Below are positions 1 through 8,293 of a DNA stretch of 64,000 nucleotides, in pieces. The translations under genes and the position numbers were made by a program. Numbering within the stretch: the first letter of the stretch is position 1; each line of letters starts with the position of its first letter. Below the pieces are notes generated by a model. It did no database searches. It saw nothing but the letters and a program-made list of their open reading frames with translations, and was not told where the DNA came from. The DNA is from Bog-473 sp963743785 (GTDB lineage Bacteria; Actinomycetota; Acidimicrobiia; Acidimicrobiales; RAAP-2), in contig CAVURD010000020.1 of NCBI GenBank assembly GCA_963743785.1, positions 62,001-126,000 of the forward strand. The letters are read 5' to 3'.

Positions 1-492
1 AGCGCCATCCCGGTGGACGGCCGGCTGATCGACGACGACGACCTGGCCCGCTGGACCGCCCTGGGCCTGTCGCTGGCCGGGGCCGATCTGGTCGGCATCA
101 TGCGCGGCGCCGTGCACCTGGCCACCGAGTACGCCACCCACCGGCGGCAGTACGGGGCGGCCATCGGTTCGTTTCAGGCCGTACAGCACCTGCTGGCCGA
201 CGCCTTCGTGCTCAAGGAGGGGTCCCGGAGCGTCGCCCTGCATGCGGCGTGGGCCGTCGATGCCCTCCCGGCCGACGAGGCGCTGGCCGCCGCCGCGGTG
301 GCCAAGGCCTATTGCGCCCGGGCGGCGCTCGACGTGTGCGAGACCGCCATCCAGGTCCACGGCGGCATCGGTAACACGTGGGAGTGCCTGGCCCATGTCT
401 ACCTGCGGCGCGCCCTGCTGTCGTCCGATCTGCTGGGTGGTACCGGGGCCAGCATGGACCGGGTGCTGACGCACTTCGGGATCGGGGCCTGA
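1..492 (+). CDS. Acyl-CoA dehydrogenase, C-terminal part (5' truncated by window edge)
   Basis: The reading frame is open from the first base and ends with TGA at 490-492, so the start lies upstream of the window. The visible 163 residues are the C-terminal helical domain of an acyl-CoA dehydrogenase, a flavoenzyme forming 2-enoyl-CoA from acyl-CoA. Diagnostic are the YATHRRQYG segment after the substrate-binding helix and the VHGGIGNTWE motif near the end, which is typical of FAD and substrate contacts in the family. The next gene starts with no gap (TGA then GTG) and is a second acyl-CoA dehydrogenase. Such adjacent pairs often form alpha2beta2 enzymes, as with mycobacterial FadE pairs acting on sterol side chains. 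The pairing is an inference from gene order. Confidence 0.9.
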   Translation, partial: SAIPVDGRLIDDDDLARWTALGLSLAGADLVGIMRGAVHLATEYATHRRQYGAAIGSFQAVQHLLADAFVLKEGSRSVALHAAWAVDALPADEALAAAAVAKAYCARAALDVCETAIQVHGGIGNTWECLAHVYLRRALLSSDLLGGTGASMDRVLTHFGIGA

Positions 493-1623
493 GTGGATTT
501 CGGAGATTCGCCCGAGGAGGCGGCCTTCCGGGGGCGGTTGCGCCTCTGGCTGCAGGACAACAATCCCGGACTGCCCACTTCCTCGACCGACGATGATTAT
601 TGGAAGGGCGCCGCCGCCTGGCATCGGTCACTCTTCGACGCCGGCTTCTTCGGCATGTCGTGGCCGAGCGCGATCGGCGGGCAGGGGTTGCCCTCGGTCT
701 ACGACGTCATCGTTGACGAGGAGTTGGCCGCCGCCGGTACGCCGCCCCGGCCCAGCTTGGGATATCTGGTGCACGGCATCCTCGAGCATGGCAACGAGGA
801 CATACAGGCGCGATTCCTGCCCGGGATCATCAGTGGGCGCGAGCGGTGGTGCCAGGGCTTTAGTGAGCCCGACGCTGGTTCCGATCTGGCCTCGCTCCGG
901 ACCCGGGCCGATCGCGACGGCGACGACTTTGTCATCTCGGGCCACAAGGTGTGGACCAGTTACTCCGATGATGCCGACTGGTGTCTCGTCCTCGCCCGCA
1001 CCGATCATGAGGTGGCCAAGCACCGCGGGATCTCAGCCTTTGTGGTGCTCATGCGCCAGCCCGGCATCGAGCAGCGGCCGCTCCGCATGATCAACGGGAT
1101 CACCAAGGAATTCGGCGAAGTGGACTTCGACGGCGCCCGGGTCCCGGCGTCCAACATGATCGGCGAACCCGGCGAGGGATGGCGCCTGGCCATGACCATC
1201 GTCAGCCACGAGCGCGAACCGGGCGAGTTGGGATACGTCGCCCGCTACAGCAAGGTGGTGAACGAACTCACGCGCCAGGTCAAGGTCAACCCCGGGGCCT
1301 ATCGAGAGGACCAGATCCGGGACCTAGGCTGGGCGATCGTCGAGGTCGAGATGCTGCGCCTGCATGTGCGACGGCGCCTCTCGGACCGCCTCAACGGCGT
1401 ATCGCATGGCCCGGAAGGGTCGGTCGACAAGCTCCTGATGACATGGACCGAGCAATCGGTCGGTCGCGCCTCGTTGGCCATCGGAGGGAGTGCCCACGGC
1501 GGGGGAGACGACACCGCACTGAACACCTATCTCTACAGCCGGGCCCAGAGCGTGATGGGCGGGACGTCACAGATCCAACGGAATCTGGTCGCCAGTCGCA
1601 TTCTTGGTCTGCCCGCGTCCTAA
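493..1623 (+). CDS. Acyl-CoA dehydrogenase (probable partner subunit)
   Basis: This 376-residue protein is a full-length acyl-CoA dehydrogenase. It has the N-terminal helical domain, the central FAD-binding beta domain with QGFSEPDAGSDLASLRT around residues 118-134 and FVISGHKVWTS soon after, and the C-terminal helical domain ending MGGTSQIQRNLVASRILGLP, a common family ending. The GTG start follows the stop of the upstream acyl-CoA dehydrogenase directly, so the two are translationally coupled. Members with this C-terminus are frequent in actinobacterial catabolism of steroids, terpenes or long side chains; the substrate cannot be read from sequence. No regulatory site is obvious. The gene is convergent with the TetR gene that follows. 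Confidence 0.93.
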   Translation: MDFGDSPEEAAFRGRLRLWLQDNNPGLPTSSTDDDYWKGAAAWHRSLFDAGFFGMSWPSAIGGQGLPSVYDVIVDEELAAAGTPPRPSLGYLVHGILEHGNEDIQARFLPGIISGRERWCQGFSEPDAGSDLASLRTRADRDGDDFVISGHKVWTSYSDDADWCLVLARTDHEVAKHRGISAFVVLMRQPGIEQRPLRMINGITKEFGEVDFDGARVPASNMIGEPGEGWRLAMTIVSHEREPGELGYVARYSKVVNELTRQVKVNPGAYREDQIRDLGWAIVEVEMLRLHVRRRLSDRLNGVSHGPEGSVDKLLMTWTEQSVGRASLAIGGSAHGGGDDTALNTYLYSRAQSVMGGTSQIQRNLVASRILGLPAS

Positions 1624-1650
1624 GCAGGCAAGGGCGAGGCGATCGATTGA

Positions 1651-2361
1651 TCAGGCCGCTGTACCGCTGCCGATTCCCTCGAGAATGAAGGTCCACAGGT
1701 ACTCGGCGTCATCGCCGTCGTGGGGGCGGACGGAAAGGCCCCCGATGGTCGAAGAGAAGGCGTTGAACATGATGGCCTCGAGCACGATGCCGACAATGGG
1801 TCCGTCGCTCACGCCCACCCGGATCGCTCCGTCTGTAGCCGCCTCGTCGAGCACACCCTCGAACAGGGTGACGACTGGGGCAAACACCCGGGCCGCTTCC
1901 TTGGGGTGGGCCGTCAACAGCTGCTGGGCGAATTCGGTCATGAAGGGAGCCCGCCCGTTGGGGCTGGCTTCCCCCGGCCGGGTGGGCCGGCAAATGCGGT
2001 AGTACTCCACGACGAAACAATGAAGACGATTGAGGCCACCCTCTTTCCCGGCCAGCCGCTCTTGCAATTGGCGGGCCGTGGTCTGCACCGACTCTTCGAA
2101 CAGGGCCAGGAGCAGATCGTGCTTTCCCCCAAAATATTGGTAGAAGCTCCGTAGTGATTGCCCGGATCGTTCGACCACTTCCTGGACGGTGAATTCCTTG
2201 CCAGAATTGGAGTTGAAGAGTTCGGTGGCCGCGTCGAGAAAGCGTTGGACCCGGACCTCGGCTCGGACCCGAGCCGTATCGAGGGATCGTGACACGGCTT
2301 GCTCGCGCCAACTCTGCCCGCCTGCGTCGGCCTCATCAGGCGGCAATTGGCTTCTCGGCAT
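1651..2361 (-). CDS. TetR family transcriptional regulator
   Basis: The 236-residue protein has a TetR-type helix-turn-helix at about residues 36-85: an AATELFNS helix, then FTVQEVVERSGQSLRSFYQYFGGKHDLLLALFEE, the standard YxYFxxKxxLL recognition block. The rest is an alpha-helical ligand-binding domain without recognisable specificity. It starts with ATG at 2361 and has a roughly 35-residue extension before the DNA-binding domain. It lies between the acyl-CoA dehydrogenase pair (convergent) and an enoyl-CoA hydratase gene (same strand, upstream), so a lipid-like or acyl-CoA-type effector is plausible. No clear palindromic operator was seen in the 100 bases before the start. Confidence 0.9.
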   Translation of the reverse strand: MPRSQLPPDEADAGGQSWREQAVSRSLDTARVRAEVRVQRFLDAATELFNSNSGKEFTVQEVVERSGQSLRSFYQYFGGKHDLLLALFEESVQTTARQLQERLAGKEGGLNRLHCFVVEYYRICRPTRPGEASPNGRAPFMTEFAQQLLTAHPKEAARVFAPVVTLFEGVLDEAATDGAIRVGVSDGPIVGIVLEAIMFNAFSSTIGGLSVRPHDGDDAEYLWTFILEGIGSGTAA

Positions 2362-2464
2362 GGGGCAGAGTTTACCTGACCTGGGTGAACGGAGAGTCTC
2401 TCGCTGGGGCTACCCGTGGTTCATCACAAAAGAACAGGATTCTCCCTGCTGAGCGGTCCGAAGC

Positions 2465-3268
2465 CTACGACGAGGGCTTCTTGGCCTTCTCAGCGGCCTG
2501 CGTCTGAAAGCGGTCGATGTTGGCCCGCAATTCGGGCGAGGTAAATGATCGGTCTTCGGCGCTCAGCGCAAAGTCGATGGTGGCCAGGATGGCCCGCTCC
2601 AGGTGCAGGTTGATGATCCGTTTGGTGTCCTCGACCGCCCGCTGGGGCAGTGTGGCGATCCGCTGCGCGCAGGCCATGGCCAGCTCGAATACCTCGTCGT
2701 CGGGGCAGACGTGGTTCACCAGGCCGATCTCCGCCGCCCGCTTGGCCGGAATGCGATCGCCGGTCAGGGCGTACTCCTTGGCCAGCTGCAGGCTCATCAT
2801 GAGTGGCCAGGTCACCGGGCCACCGTCGGCAGCCACCAAGCCCAGGAGGACATGGGGGTCGGCCAGGTGGGTGCTCTCGGCCATGAAGACGATGTCGGAC
2901 AGTGCGACCAGACTGCAGCCCAATCCCACAGCCGGGCCGTTGACCGCGGCCACGATCGGCACCCGGCACCCGGACATGCCGGTCACGATCTGACGGCCGT
3001 GGGCGAGTGATTCTTTCCGAAGCACCGGATCACGAATCAGTTGGTCCAGATAGGTGAAGTCGCCACCGGCCGAGAAGGCGCGCCCGTTGCCTGTGAGGAC
3101 AACCGCTCGAGCCTCAGTGTCGGCGTCGATCTGGGGGAAGAGCTCAGCCAACCCTCGGTGGAGCTCGTGGTTGGTGGCATTGAGGTCGTCCGGTCGGTTC
3201 AAGCGGACCACCCGCACCCCACCGTCAATCTTGACCTCGAGCGCAGCCGGCACGTCGTAGTGGCTCAT
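2465..3268 (-). CDS. Enoyl-CoA hydratase/isomerase family protein
   Basis: The 267-residue protein belongs to the crotonase family. It begins with the beta-strand block ending RLNRPDDLNATN, carries the first oxyanion-hole segment FSAGGDF near residue 70, and the second in the AAVNGPAVGLGCSLVALSDIVFMAE block, which binds the CoA thioester. Family members hydrate 2-enoyl-CoA or act as isomerases. I take the ATG at 3268 (protein begins MSHYD). The frame stays open to 3403 but that extension is Arg/Pro-rich and unlike crotonases. The C-terminal helix ends in a Lys-rich tail. The gene lies upstream of the TetR gene on the same strand and may be under its control. Confidence 0.9.
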   Translation of the reverse strand: MSHYDVPAALEVKIDGGVRVVRLNRPDDLNATNHELHRGLAELFPQIDADTEARAVVLTGNGRAFSAGGDFTYLDQLIRDPVLRKESLAHGRQIVTGMSGCRVPIVAAVNGPAVGLGCSLVALSDIVFMAESTHLADPHVLLGLVAADGGPVTWPLMMSLQLAKEYALTGDRIPAKRAAEIGLVNHVCPDDEVFELAMACAQRIATLPQRAVEDTKRIINLHLERAILATIDFALSAEDRSFTSPELRANIDRFQTQAAEKAKKPSS

Positions 3269-3609
3269 ACGAACAAGGCTCCAGCTGGAAGAGCGAAGGG
3301 GCGTCCGAGGTCGGATCCGTCCGATCTCCGACCTGGCCGGCCTAGGTGCTCCATGTCCCTGCCGTCCTTTCGGTCCCGACTCGACGGATCCAAAGGGTAA
3401 CACCCGATCTCAAAAATCAGAAGGCCGTTCCCAAGCTTCCGGCGCCGCCCCGTTCGTCGTGTTCCGGCCGGGGCGATCATCGGTGTGACGTCCCGTGGCG
3501 GGACGTCTTCGAGTCGCCGTCTTTGGCGTGGCGACGGCGTTGACCTGGAAGAATCAAGAAGACGTTCGACGTGAAGTCGAGTGCGTCGGGCTGACGACAG
3601 AGGGGCGAC
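3269..3609. other. Divergent intergenic region
   Basis: These 341 bases separate an enoyl-CoA hydratase gene (minus) from a Gfo/Idh/MocA oxidoreductase gene (plus). I find no convincing coding sequence. The notable element is the inverted repeat at 3487-3507, listed separately. Confidence 0.6.
3487..3507. promoter_or_regulatory. Perfect inverted repeat, putative operator
   Basis: Two 9-base arms, GACGTCCCG and CGGGACGTC, are perfect inverted repeats separated by the three bases TGG. The site is about 100 bases upstream of the oxidoreductase gene at 3610 in a non-coding region with no following T-run. A dimeric-regulator operator is more likely than a terminator. The cognate regulator is unknown. 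Confidence 0.5.
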
Positions 3610-4584
3610 GTGATGATCAGATGGGGTATCGCCGGGCCGGGATCCATAGCGACTGGCTTCGCCGACTCCATGGCGATGATTGACGGCGGGGAGATCGTCG
3701 CGGTGGCGTCCCGCTCAATCGGGCGGGCCGGAGCCTTCGCTGACAAGTGGGGAATACCCACCCGACATGGGGATTACGCGGACCTGGCCAGCGACCCGGA
3801 CGTCGACATCGTCTACGTCGCCACGCCCCAGTCCCGGCACGAGGCTGACGTGCTGCTGTTCCTCGAAGGAGGCAAGCATGTGCTCTGCGAGAAGCCGTTC
3901 GCATTGAATGCCATACAAGCGACCAGAATGGTTGAGGAGGCCCGCCGGCGTGGGCTGTTCCTGATGGACGCCATTTGGAGCCGCTTCTTGCCCGCCTATC
4001 AGACGATGGTCGAGGTCATCGGCGAGGGTCGGATCGGTGAGCCGCTCCTCGTTGAGGCCGACTTCGGCTACCGGGCGCCGGTGGATCCCGGACACAGGCT
4101 CTTCAAGCTCGAGCTCGGCGGCGGCGGCCTTCTCGACTTGGGCATCTACCCGCTTCAGCTGTGCTCCCTGGTCCTGGGCTCGATTGAGCACGTCGTGGCC
4201 GATGGGTCGATCGGCGAGACCGGCGTGGACGAGCAGGTCGCCGCGGTGCTCCGGCACACCAGAGGCACGATGGGGGTCATCAAGGCGGCCATCCGCGTGA
4301 GTATGACGTGCACCGCGCACATCTCGGGATCCGAGGGGTCAATCGATCTGCCGGCATTCATGCATTGCCCCAATTCGTTGACCGTGACGAGCCCAAGCGG
4401 TGTGGAAGTGATCGATCGTTCCTTCCAGGGCAACGGATTACGGTTCCAGATCGCCGAGGTGCAGCGCTATGTGGCCCGGGGCCTGACGGAGAGCCCCGTC
4501 ATGCCATTGAACGAGACCATTGCCCTCATGTCGGCGTTGGACGACATCCGTTCCCAGATTGGTCTCGTCTTCCCGGGGGAGTAA
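3610..4584 (+). CDS. Gfo/Idh/MocA family oxidoreductase
   Basis: The 324-residue protein starts with a Rossmann fold (RWGIAGPGSIATGFADS, residues 4-20) and has the family motif CEKPFALN near residue 97, where the Lys of EKP is catalytic in sugar dehydrogenases of this family. The C-terminal alpha/beta domain includes LLDLGIYPLQL near residue 178, resembling dimeric dihydrodiol dehydrogenase and glucose-fructose oxidoreductase relatives. It probably oxidises or reduces a sugar, inositol or sugar acid with NAD(P). A GTG at 3610 precedes an in-frame ATG at 3613; either may start the protein. The gene converges on the LarA-type gene with about 18 bases between stops and fits the surrounding sugar-acid module. 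Confidence 0.9.
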   Translation: MMIRWGIAGPGSIATGFADSMAMIDGGEIVAVASRSIGRAGAFADKWGIPTRHGDYADLASDPDVDIVYVATPQSRHEADVLLFLEGGKHVLCEKPFALNAIQATRMVEEARRRGLFLMDAIWSRFLPAYQTMVEVIGEGRIGEPLLVEADFGYRAPVDPGHRLFKLELGGGGLLDLGIYPLQLCSLVLGSIEHVVADGSIGETGVDEQVAAVLRHTRGTMGVIKAAIRVSMTCTAHISGSEGSIDLPAFMHCPNSLTVTSPSGVEVIDRSFQGNGLRFQIAEVQRYVARGLTESPVMPLNETIALMSALDDIRSQIGLVFPGE

Positions 4585-4602
4585 GAGGATGGCGCACGTC
4601 CG

Positions 4603-5829
4603 TCACGGGCGAAGTCGGTAGAGAACTTCGCCCGCATCCGGGACGACCAGTGTGTCAGGGTCGGCTGCCCACGCTTCCGGGTCCACCTCGGTTCGATCCA
4701 GGTACTCAAGATTGGCCCCGAGCACGACGTCTCTTGGGATCCCGGTGGCCAATCTGACGTGCACTCGTTGGCGTTCGCCGTGCGTGGTGTCGTAGGTCCC
4801 AGCACCGAACAGGTGCGTGGAGTGAGCGAGGTCCCCCCGGGCATAGTGCCGGTAGCGGTCCCAATGGGCAAGGAAATAGTCACGGCTGTGGTAACCCAGG
4901 TCAGCGATGTCGGGATGCATGGCGGCGATCTCGGTGATGTGAGGGGCGAAGAGCACGACTTCTCCGCCATCAGCCACGATCGGTTCAACCTTGTAAAAGC
5001 CCTTGGCCCCGGTCCAAAGATCGCTGTAGCGCGGCGAGATGACCGAGAGCACGCGTCGCACCGGGGCTGGAAGGTATGTCACGTGTGTCTCCGACGCGAC
5101 GGCGGCTGCGGCGGCCCATGCGTCGGCGGGCCGCCCGAATGACATGGAATGCACTGCGTCGCTCTTTTGGTCCACCACGACGCACAGGGCATGCCGCTCT
5201 CCGTGCACCAGCGCTGCCGCACCGTGAATGAGAGCCCGAACCGGCGTGACACCTTGCGTCCCGATGATGTCGCGGCTGGTGATCAGCGCCCCCAGCCAAT
5301 GGGTGACGTCGATCAACTCCGGCCCTGAGAGGCCCGGAAACAGGTACTTGTCGCCTCCGGAGAAACCAACCACTTCGTGAGGCAGCACCGGCCCGACAAT
5401 GACAGTGACATCGCTTTCGACGACCAGACGATTGACCCGCACATCAACGTCCTCGGCGATTCGATTGCCCGACAGGCGCGAGACGGTCGATGCGGTGAGT
5501 GAACCGACGTGGACGAAGGTGTCGTCCTTCCACCAGGTGTGATTGACCACCTTCAGGGCATCCGACCCTACGAGGAGCTGAAGGGCGTCGGGTTCCATCG
5601 GTGCGTGGGTGCCGAGAGCGACCACGGCCACACAGGACGAGACCCGTCCGGCGACGGCCGTGTGGATGGCGGCGAGCAGGAGTGGCAAAGGGCAACTCCG
5701 GGTGGCGTCCGGGATGACGAGGCACAACGAACGTCCGTCGAGATCCAGAGCGGCCATACGGGACGCGATGAATGTCTCGACTTCTGCCTGGTCCAGCACG
5801 TCGTGGGATCCGCCAATGGTGATGGTCAT
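4603..5829 (-). CDS. LarA-type nickel-dependent racemase/epimerase (possible D-mannonate/D-gluconate 2-epimerase)
   Basis: The 408-residue protein is a lactate-racemase LarA homologue. An N-terminal VIPDATRSCP block is followed by ALGTHAPM near residues 71-78 and GPVLPHEVVGFSGGDKYLFPG near residues 146-166. His151, Lys161 and His177 have exactly the spacing of LarA His174, Lys184 and His200 (catalytic base, covalent attachment of the nickel-pincer nucleotide, nickel ligand), so an active cofactor-bound enzyme is expected. Its ATG overlaps the stop of the upstream mannitol-dehydrogenase-family gene by 4 bases, so they are co-translated. LarA homologues are known that racemise malate, phenyllactate or hydroxyglutarate or epimerise D-gluconate at C2. 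Next to a fructuronate-reductase candidate the last activity is most likely: D-mannonate to D-gluconate. LarB, LarC and LarE for cofactor synthesis are not in the window. Confidence 0.85.
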   Translation of the reverse strand: MTITIGGSHDVLDQAEVETFIASRMAALDLDGRSLCLVIPDATRSCPLPLLLAAIHTAVAGRVSSCVAVVALGTHAPMEPDALQLLVGSDALKVVNHTWWKDDTFVHVGSLTASTVSRLSGNRIAEDVDVRVNRLVVESDVTVIVGPVLPHEVVGFSGGDKYLFPGLSGPELIDVTHWLGALITSRDIIGTQGVTPVRALIHGAAALVHGERHALCVVVDQKSDAVHSMSFGRPADAWAAAAAVASETHVTYLPAPVRRVLSVISPRYSDLWTGAKGFYKVEPIVADGGEVVLFAPHITEIAAMHPDIADLGYHSRDYFLAHWDRYRHYARGDLAHSTHLFGAGTYDTTHGERQRVHVRLATGIPRDVVLGANLEYLDRTEVDPEAWAADPDTLVVPDAGEVLYRLRP

Positions 5830-7220
5830 GGTGCCTCGTCGATGCAGGTCATGCCGCGCACCATCAGCGATGCAAGTGTCTCGGCCACCTCACCGATGAC
5901 GTGGGGACCGCCATGGTGTCCGAGAGCAGTGTGACTGAGCTGGTGCAAGTTCCCGGTTGCCGCCACGACGCGCAGTTGATCCGCGGCGGGGTCGTCCACC
6001 GCGCTCAGCGTATGTCCTTGAATACGAATGCGGCTCACCGCGGCGAGCCAGAGGGCAATCACGATGGCAAATCGGTGGGTCGGGAGACCGCGCCGGTGGC
6101 GCATGGCCATGATCGGGAACAGGCGTAGCGGCAGCTTCCGGGAACCGTCGGCGCCGACCTGCGCACAGGTATGGCCGAGTTGTGGATTGGCAAATCGTTT
6201 CAGCGCCTCCCGGGCGAACGGCCCGGGTGCAACTCGAGCAGGCAAGTCGGCCACCTCGAGGACGTCATTGACGAACGCACCGACGAAGACCGAGATGCGA
6301 CGATCCTGCACCGCGGCGGCGATCGTCGTGCAATTGGCCAGCAGCCCGCAGTACGCCAGAGCCGAGTGCGGCCCGTTGAGCAGCCACAACTTTCTTCGTT
6401 CGTACGGCGCGATCGATTCCACGACCTCGACACCCACGTCGGCAAGAGGTGGGAGCAAATCGACCGACTCGATCACCCAGGACCGATGGTGTTCGGAGAC
6501 CACGGCCGCCAAGTCAGTTAGGCCGAGTTGATCTTCGACCCCTTGGAGGTCGTTCTTGGTGGTGGAAGGCACCAGACGATCCACCACGGAATTGGGAAAT
6601 CTGACCTCCTCGGCGATCCATGCCGGCAGTGCGTCATCTAGGCATTCGGCCACTTCGGTGACGCAGCGTCGAAGCGTTCTTCCGTTGCTCAGGACGTTGT
6701 CCAGCGACATGATCACCGGTCCCGGGAGGCTGCTCCGCCGTCGGCGGTCCAGGGCGAGCGCGATCACCCCTGGAGCGGAGCGCGGATGTGCTGGATCTGT
6801 GAGGTCTTGAGGCTCCACTTCGTAACCCTTTTCAGAGACAGTGAGCGTGACGAAATGGGTGGTGGCGGAAGCCACCGCCTCCAGCGCGGCTGGGACACCG
6901 GACGCAATGCGCGGCATTGATCCGATGAGCCGGGGTGATCCATCTCTCCCAGGCTCGCGTTCGGACACCGTGTACAGGCCGTCTTGCGGAACCAGCTGCG
7001 CCGCAGCCCGACCGCTCCTGATCGAGACACCGCGGATGAGCGCCGGATAGTCCCGGCGCAAGAGATCGTCGGCGTAGACCCCGAGGTGTGCCCGGGCGAA
7101 GGCACCCACGCCGATGTGCGCGAAGGTGGGTACGGCGGTGCGGTCGTAGGTGGGAAGGGCAACGCCACGGGCCGATGTGTAGGTCAATGATGACAGCCGA
7201 TGTGGAGATTGGCGGCTCAT
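5826..7220 (-). CDS. uxuB: Mannitol dehydrogenase family protein, probable D-mannonate oxidoreductase (fructuronate reductase)
   Basis: The 464-residue protein matches polyol-specific long-chain dehydrogenases. The N-terminal NAD-binding segment is FAHIGVGAFARAHLGVYAD from residue 33. The catalytic signature K-x4-N-x2-H is present as Lys277, Asn282 and His285, the spacing of the mannitol dehydrogenase catalytic Lys-Asn-His set. The family includes mannitol 2-dehydrogenase, fructuronate reductase UxuB and tagaturonate reductase UxaB. The neighbouring uxaC and uidA genes favour fructuronate to D-mannonate. It is divergent from the LacI regulator with only 44 bases between starts and overlaps the LarA-type gene by 4 bases. 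Mannitol or arabinitol oxidation is the main alternative. Confidence 0.82.
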   Translation of the reverse strand: MSRQSPHRLSSLTYTSARGVALPTYDRTAVPTFAHIGVGAFARAHLGVYADDLLRRDYPALIRGVSIRSGRAAAQLVPQDGLYTVSEREPGRDGSPRLIGSMPRIASGVPAALEAVASATTHFVTLTVSEKGYEVEPQDLTDPAHPRSAPGVIALALDRRRRSSLPGPVIMSLDNVLSNGRTLRRCVTEVAECLDDALPAWIAEEVRFPNSVVDRLVPSTTKNDLQGVEDQLGLTDLAAVVSEHHRSWVIESVDLLPPLADVGVEVVESIAPYERRKLWLLNGPHSALAYCGLLANCTTIAAAVQDRRISVFVGAFVNDVLEVADLPARVAPGPFAREALKRFANPQLGHTCAQVGADGSRKLPLRLFPIMAMRHRRGLPTHRFAIVIALWLAAVSRIRIQGHTLSAVDDPAADQLRVVAATGNLHQLSHTALGHHGGPHVIGEVAETLASLMVRGMTCIDEAP

Positions 7221-7264
7221 CAGGGCGCAGATCGTGCGAGGGCAGTGGTGTAAGTTCGGGCCGC

Positions 7265-8293
7265 GTGCGGCATCGACAGCGAGTCACGATTCTCGATGTG
7301 GCGGCGCTCGCCGGTGTCAACGCCGCCACCGTGTCCCGTACGCTGAACCGGCCCGAGATGGTTGCGCCAGCGACCCGCCGACTGGTGGAGGACGCGGTCA
7401 AGGCGCTGGGATTCGTGCCGAATAGAGCGGCTCGCGGTTTGATCACCGGGCGCACCGAGAACATCGCCGTGATTGTGCCGGACATCACCAATCCGCACTT
7501 CGCTTCGCTGGTGCGTTCGGTCGAACGATCGGCTCGGGAACTCGGCCTGCAGGTCCTTCTTGTCGACACCGGTGAGCATCCCCAGGAGGAAATGCGGGCC
7601 GCCCGCCTCATGGCGAAGGACGTCGATGGATACATCGTGGTCTCGCCACGGCGGCTCCATCTTGAGCTTGACGCGCTGGCAGCCAAGCCGGCCGTCTTCG
7701 TCAACCGTCCGGTACGGGGACGGGCGTCGGTGGTCCTCCGGACCGCACCCGCAGTTGAGGACACGTTGCGTCATCTGGCCGCCCTCGGGCACCGGAAGCT
7801 GGCATATGTCGGTGGTCCCAAACGATCGTGGGCCGCCGGGGAGCGCCTTCGAGCGGTCCGGCGGTCGAGCGCCAACGTGGGTATGACCGTGGTTGAATTC
7901 GTGGTGGATACCCCGTTATTCGACGCCGTCGGGGCCATCGTGGCCGACGTCGAGCAGAGCGGAGCGACCTCGGTGCTGGCCTTCAACGACCAGATGGCCC
8001 TCGGCGTCATTTCAGGCTTACGCCATCTCGGACGCTCCGTGCCCACCGATATCAGCGTGGTGGGCATTGACGATGTGCCCATGGCAGCGATGGTGGCTCC
8101 GGCGCTGACCACCATCGCGCTTCCGACCGATGACGTCGGTGCTGCCGCCGTGGCAAAACTCACGGCCGATGCGTCAAGGACCGATCTTTTCGGAACGCTG
8201 GTGGTTCGCGCCTCGACTGGTCCGGTCATGAAGCATCGTGCCAGCGCCGCCGTAGGGCGAAGGCGGCCGCCTTCGGATGACGGTCGCGAGTGA
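7265..8293 (+). CDS. LacI family transcriptional regulator of the sugar-acid module
   Basis: The 342-residue protein has an N-terminal LacI helix-turn-helix at about residues 7-27 (TILDVAALAGVNAATVSRTL), followed by the hinge region ending VPNRAARGLITGRT and a periplasmic-binding-protein-like effector domain (IAVIVPDITNPHFASLVRSVE onward, with GIDDVPMAAMVAPALTTI near the C-terminus). I take the GTG at 7265, just before the HTH; longer in-frame starts would run into the divergent dehydrogenase gene. Its 3' end overlaps the 3' end of uidA by 68 bases. By position it probably represses the flanking glucuronate genes, with a sugar acid as inducer. The palindromes at 11944-11987 and 21250-21263 are candidate operators. 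Confidence 0.9.
   Translation: MRHRQRVTILDVAALAGVNAATVSRTLNRPEMVAPATRRLVEDAVKALGFVPNRAARGLITGRTENIAVIVPDITNPHFASLVRSVERSARELGLQVLLVDTGEHPQEEMRAARLMAKDVDGYIVVSPRRLHLELDALAAKPAVFVNRPVRGRASVVLRTAPAVEDTLRHLAALGHRKLAYVGGPKRSWAAGERLRAVRRSSANVGMTVVEFVVDTPLFDAVGAIVADVEQSGATSVLAFNDQMALGVISGLRHLGRSVPTDISVVGIDDVPMAAMVAPALTTIALPTDDVGAAAVAKLTADASRTDLFGTLVVRASTGPVMKHRASAAVGRRRPPSDDGRE

Noticed and set aside
7088..7264. N-terminal extension of the LacI regulator
   Set aside because: The extra 59 residues are Arg-rich, lie antisense to the divergent dehydrogenase gene and precede the normal LacI start.
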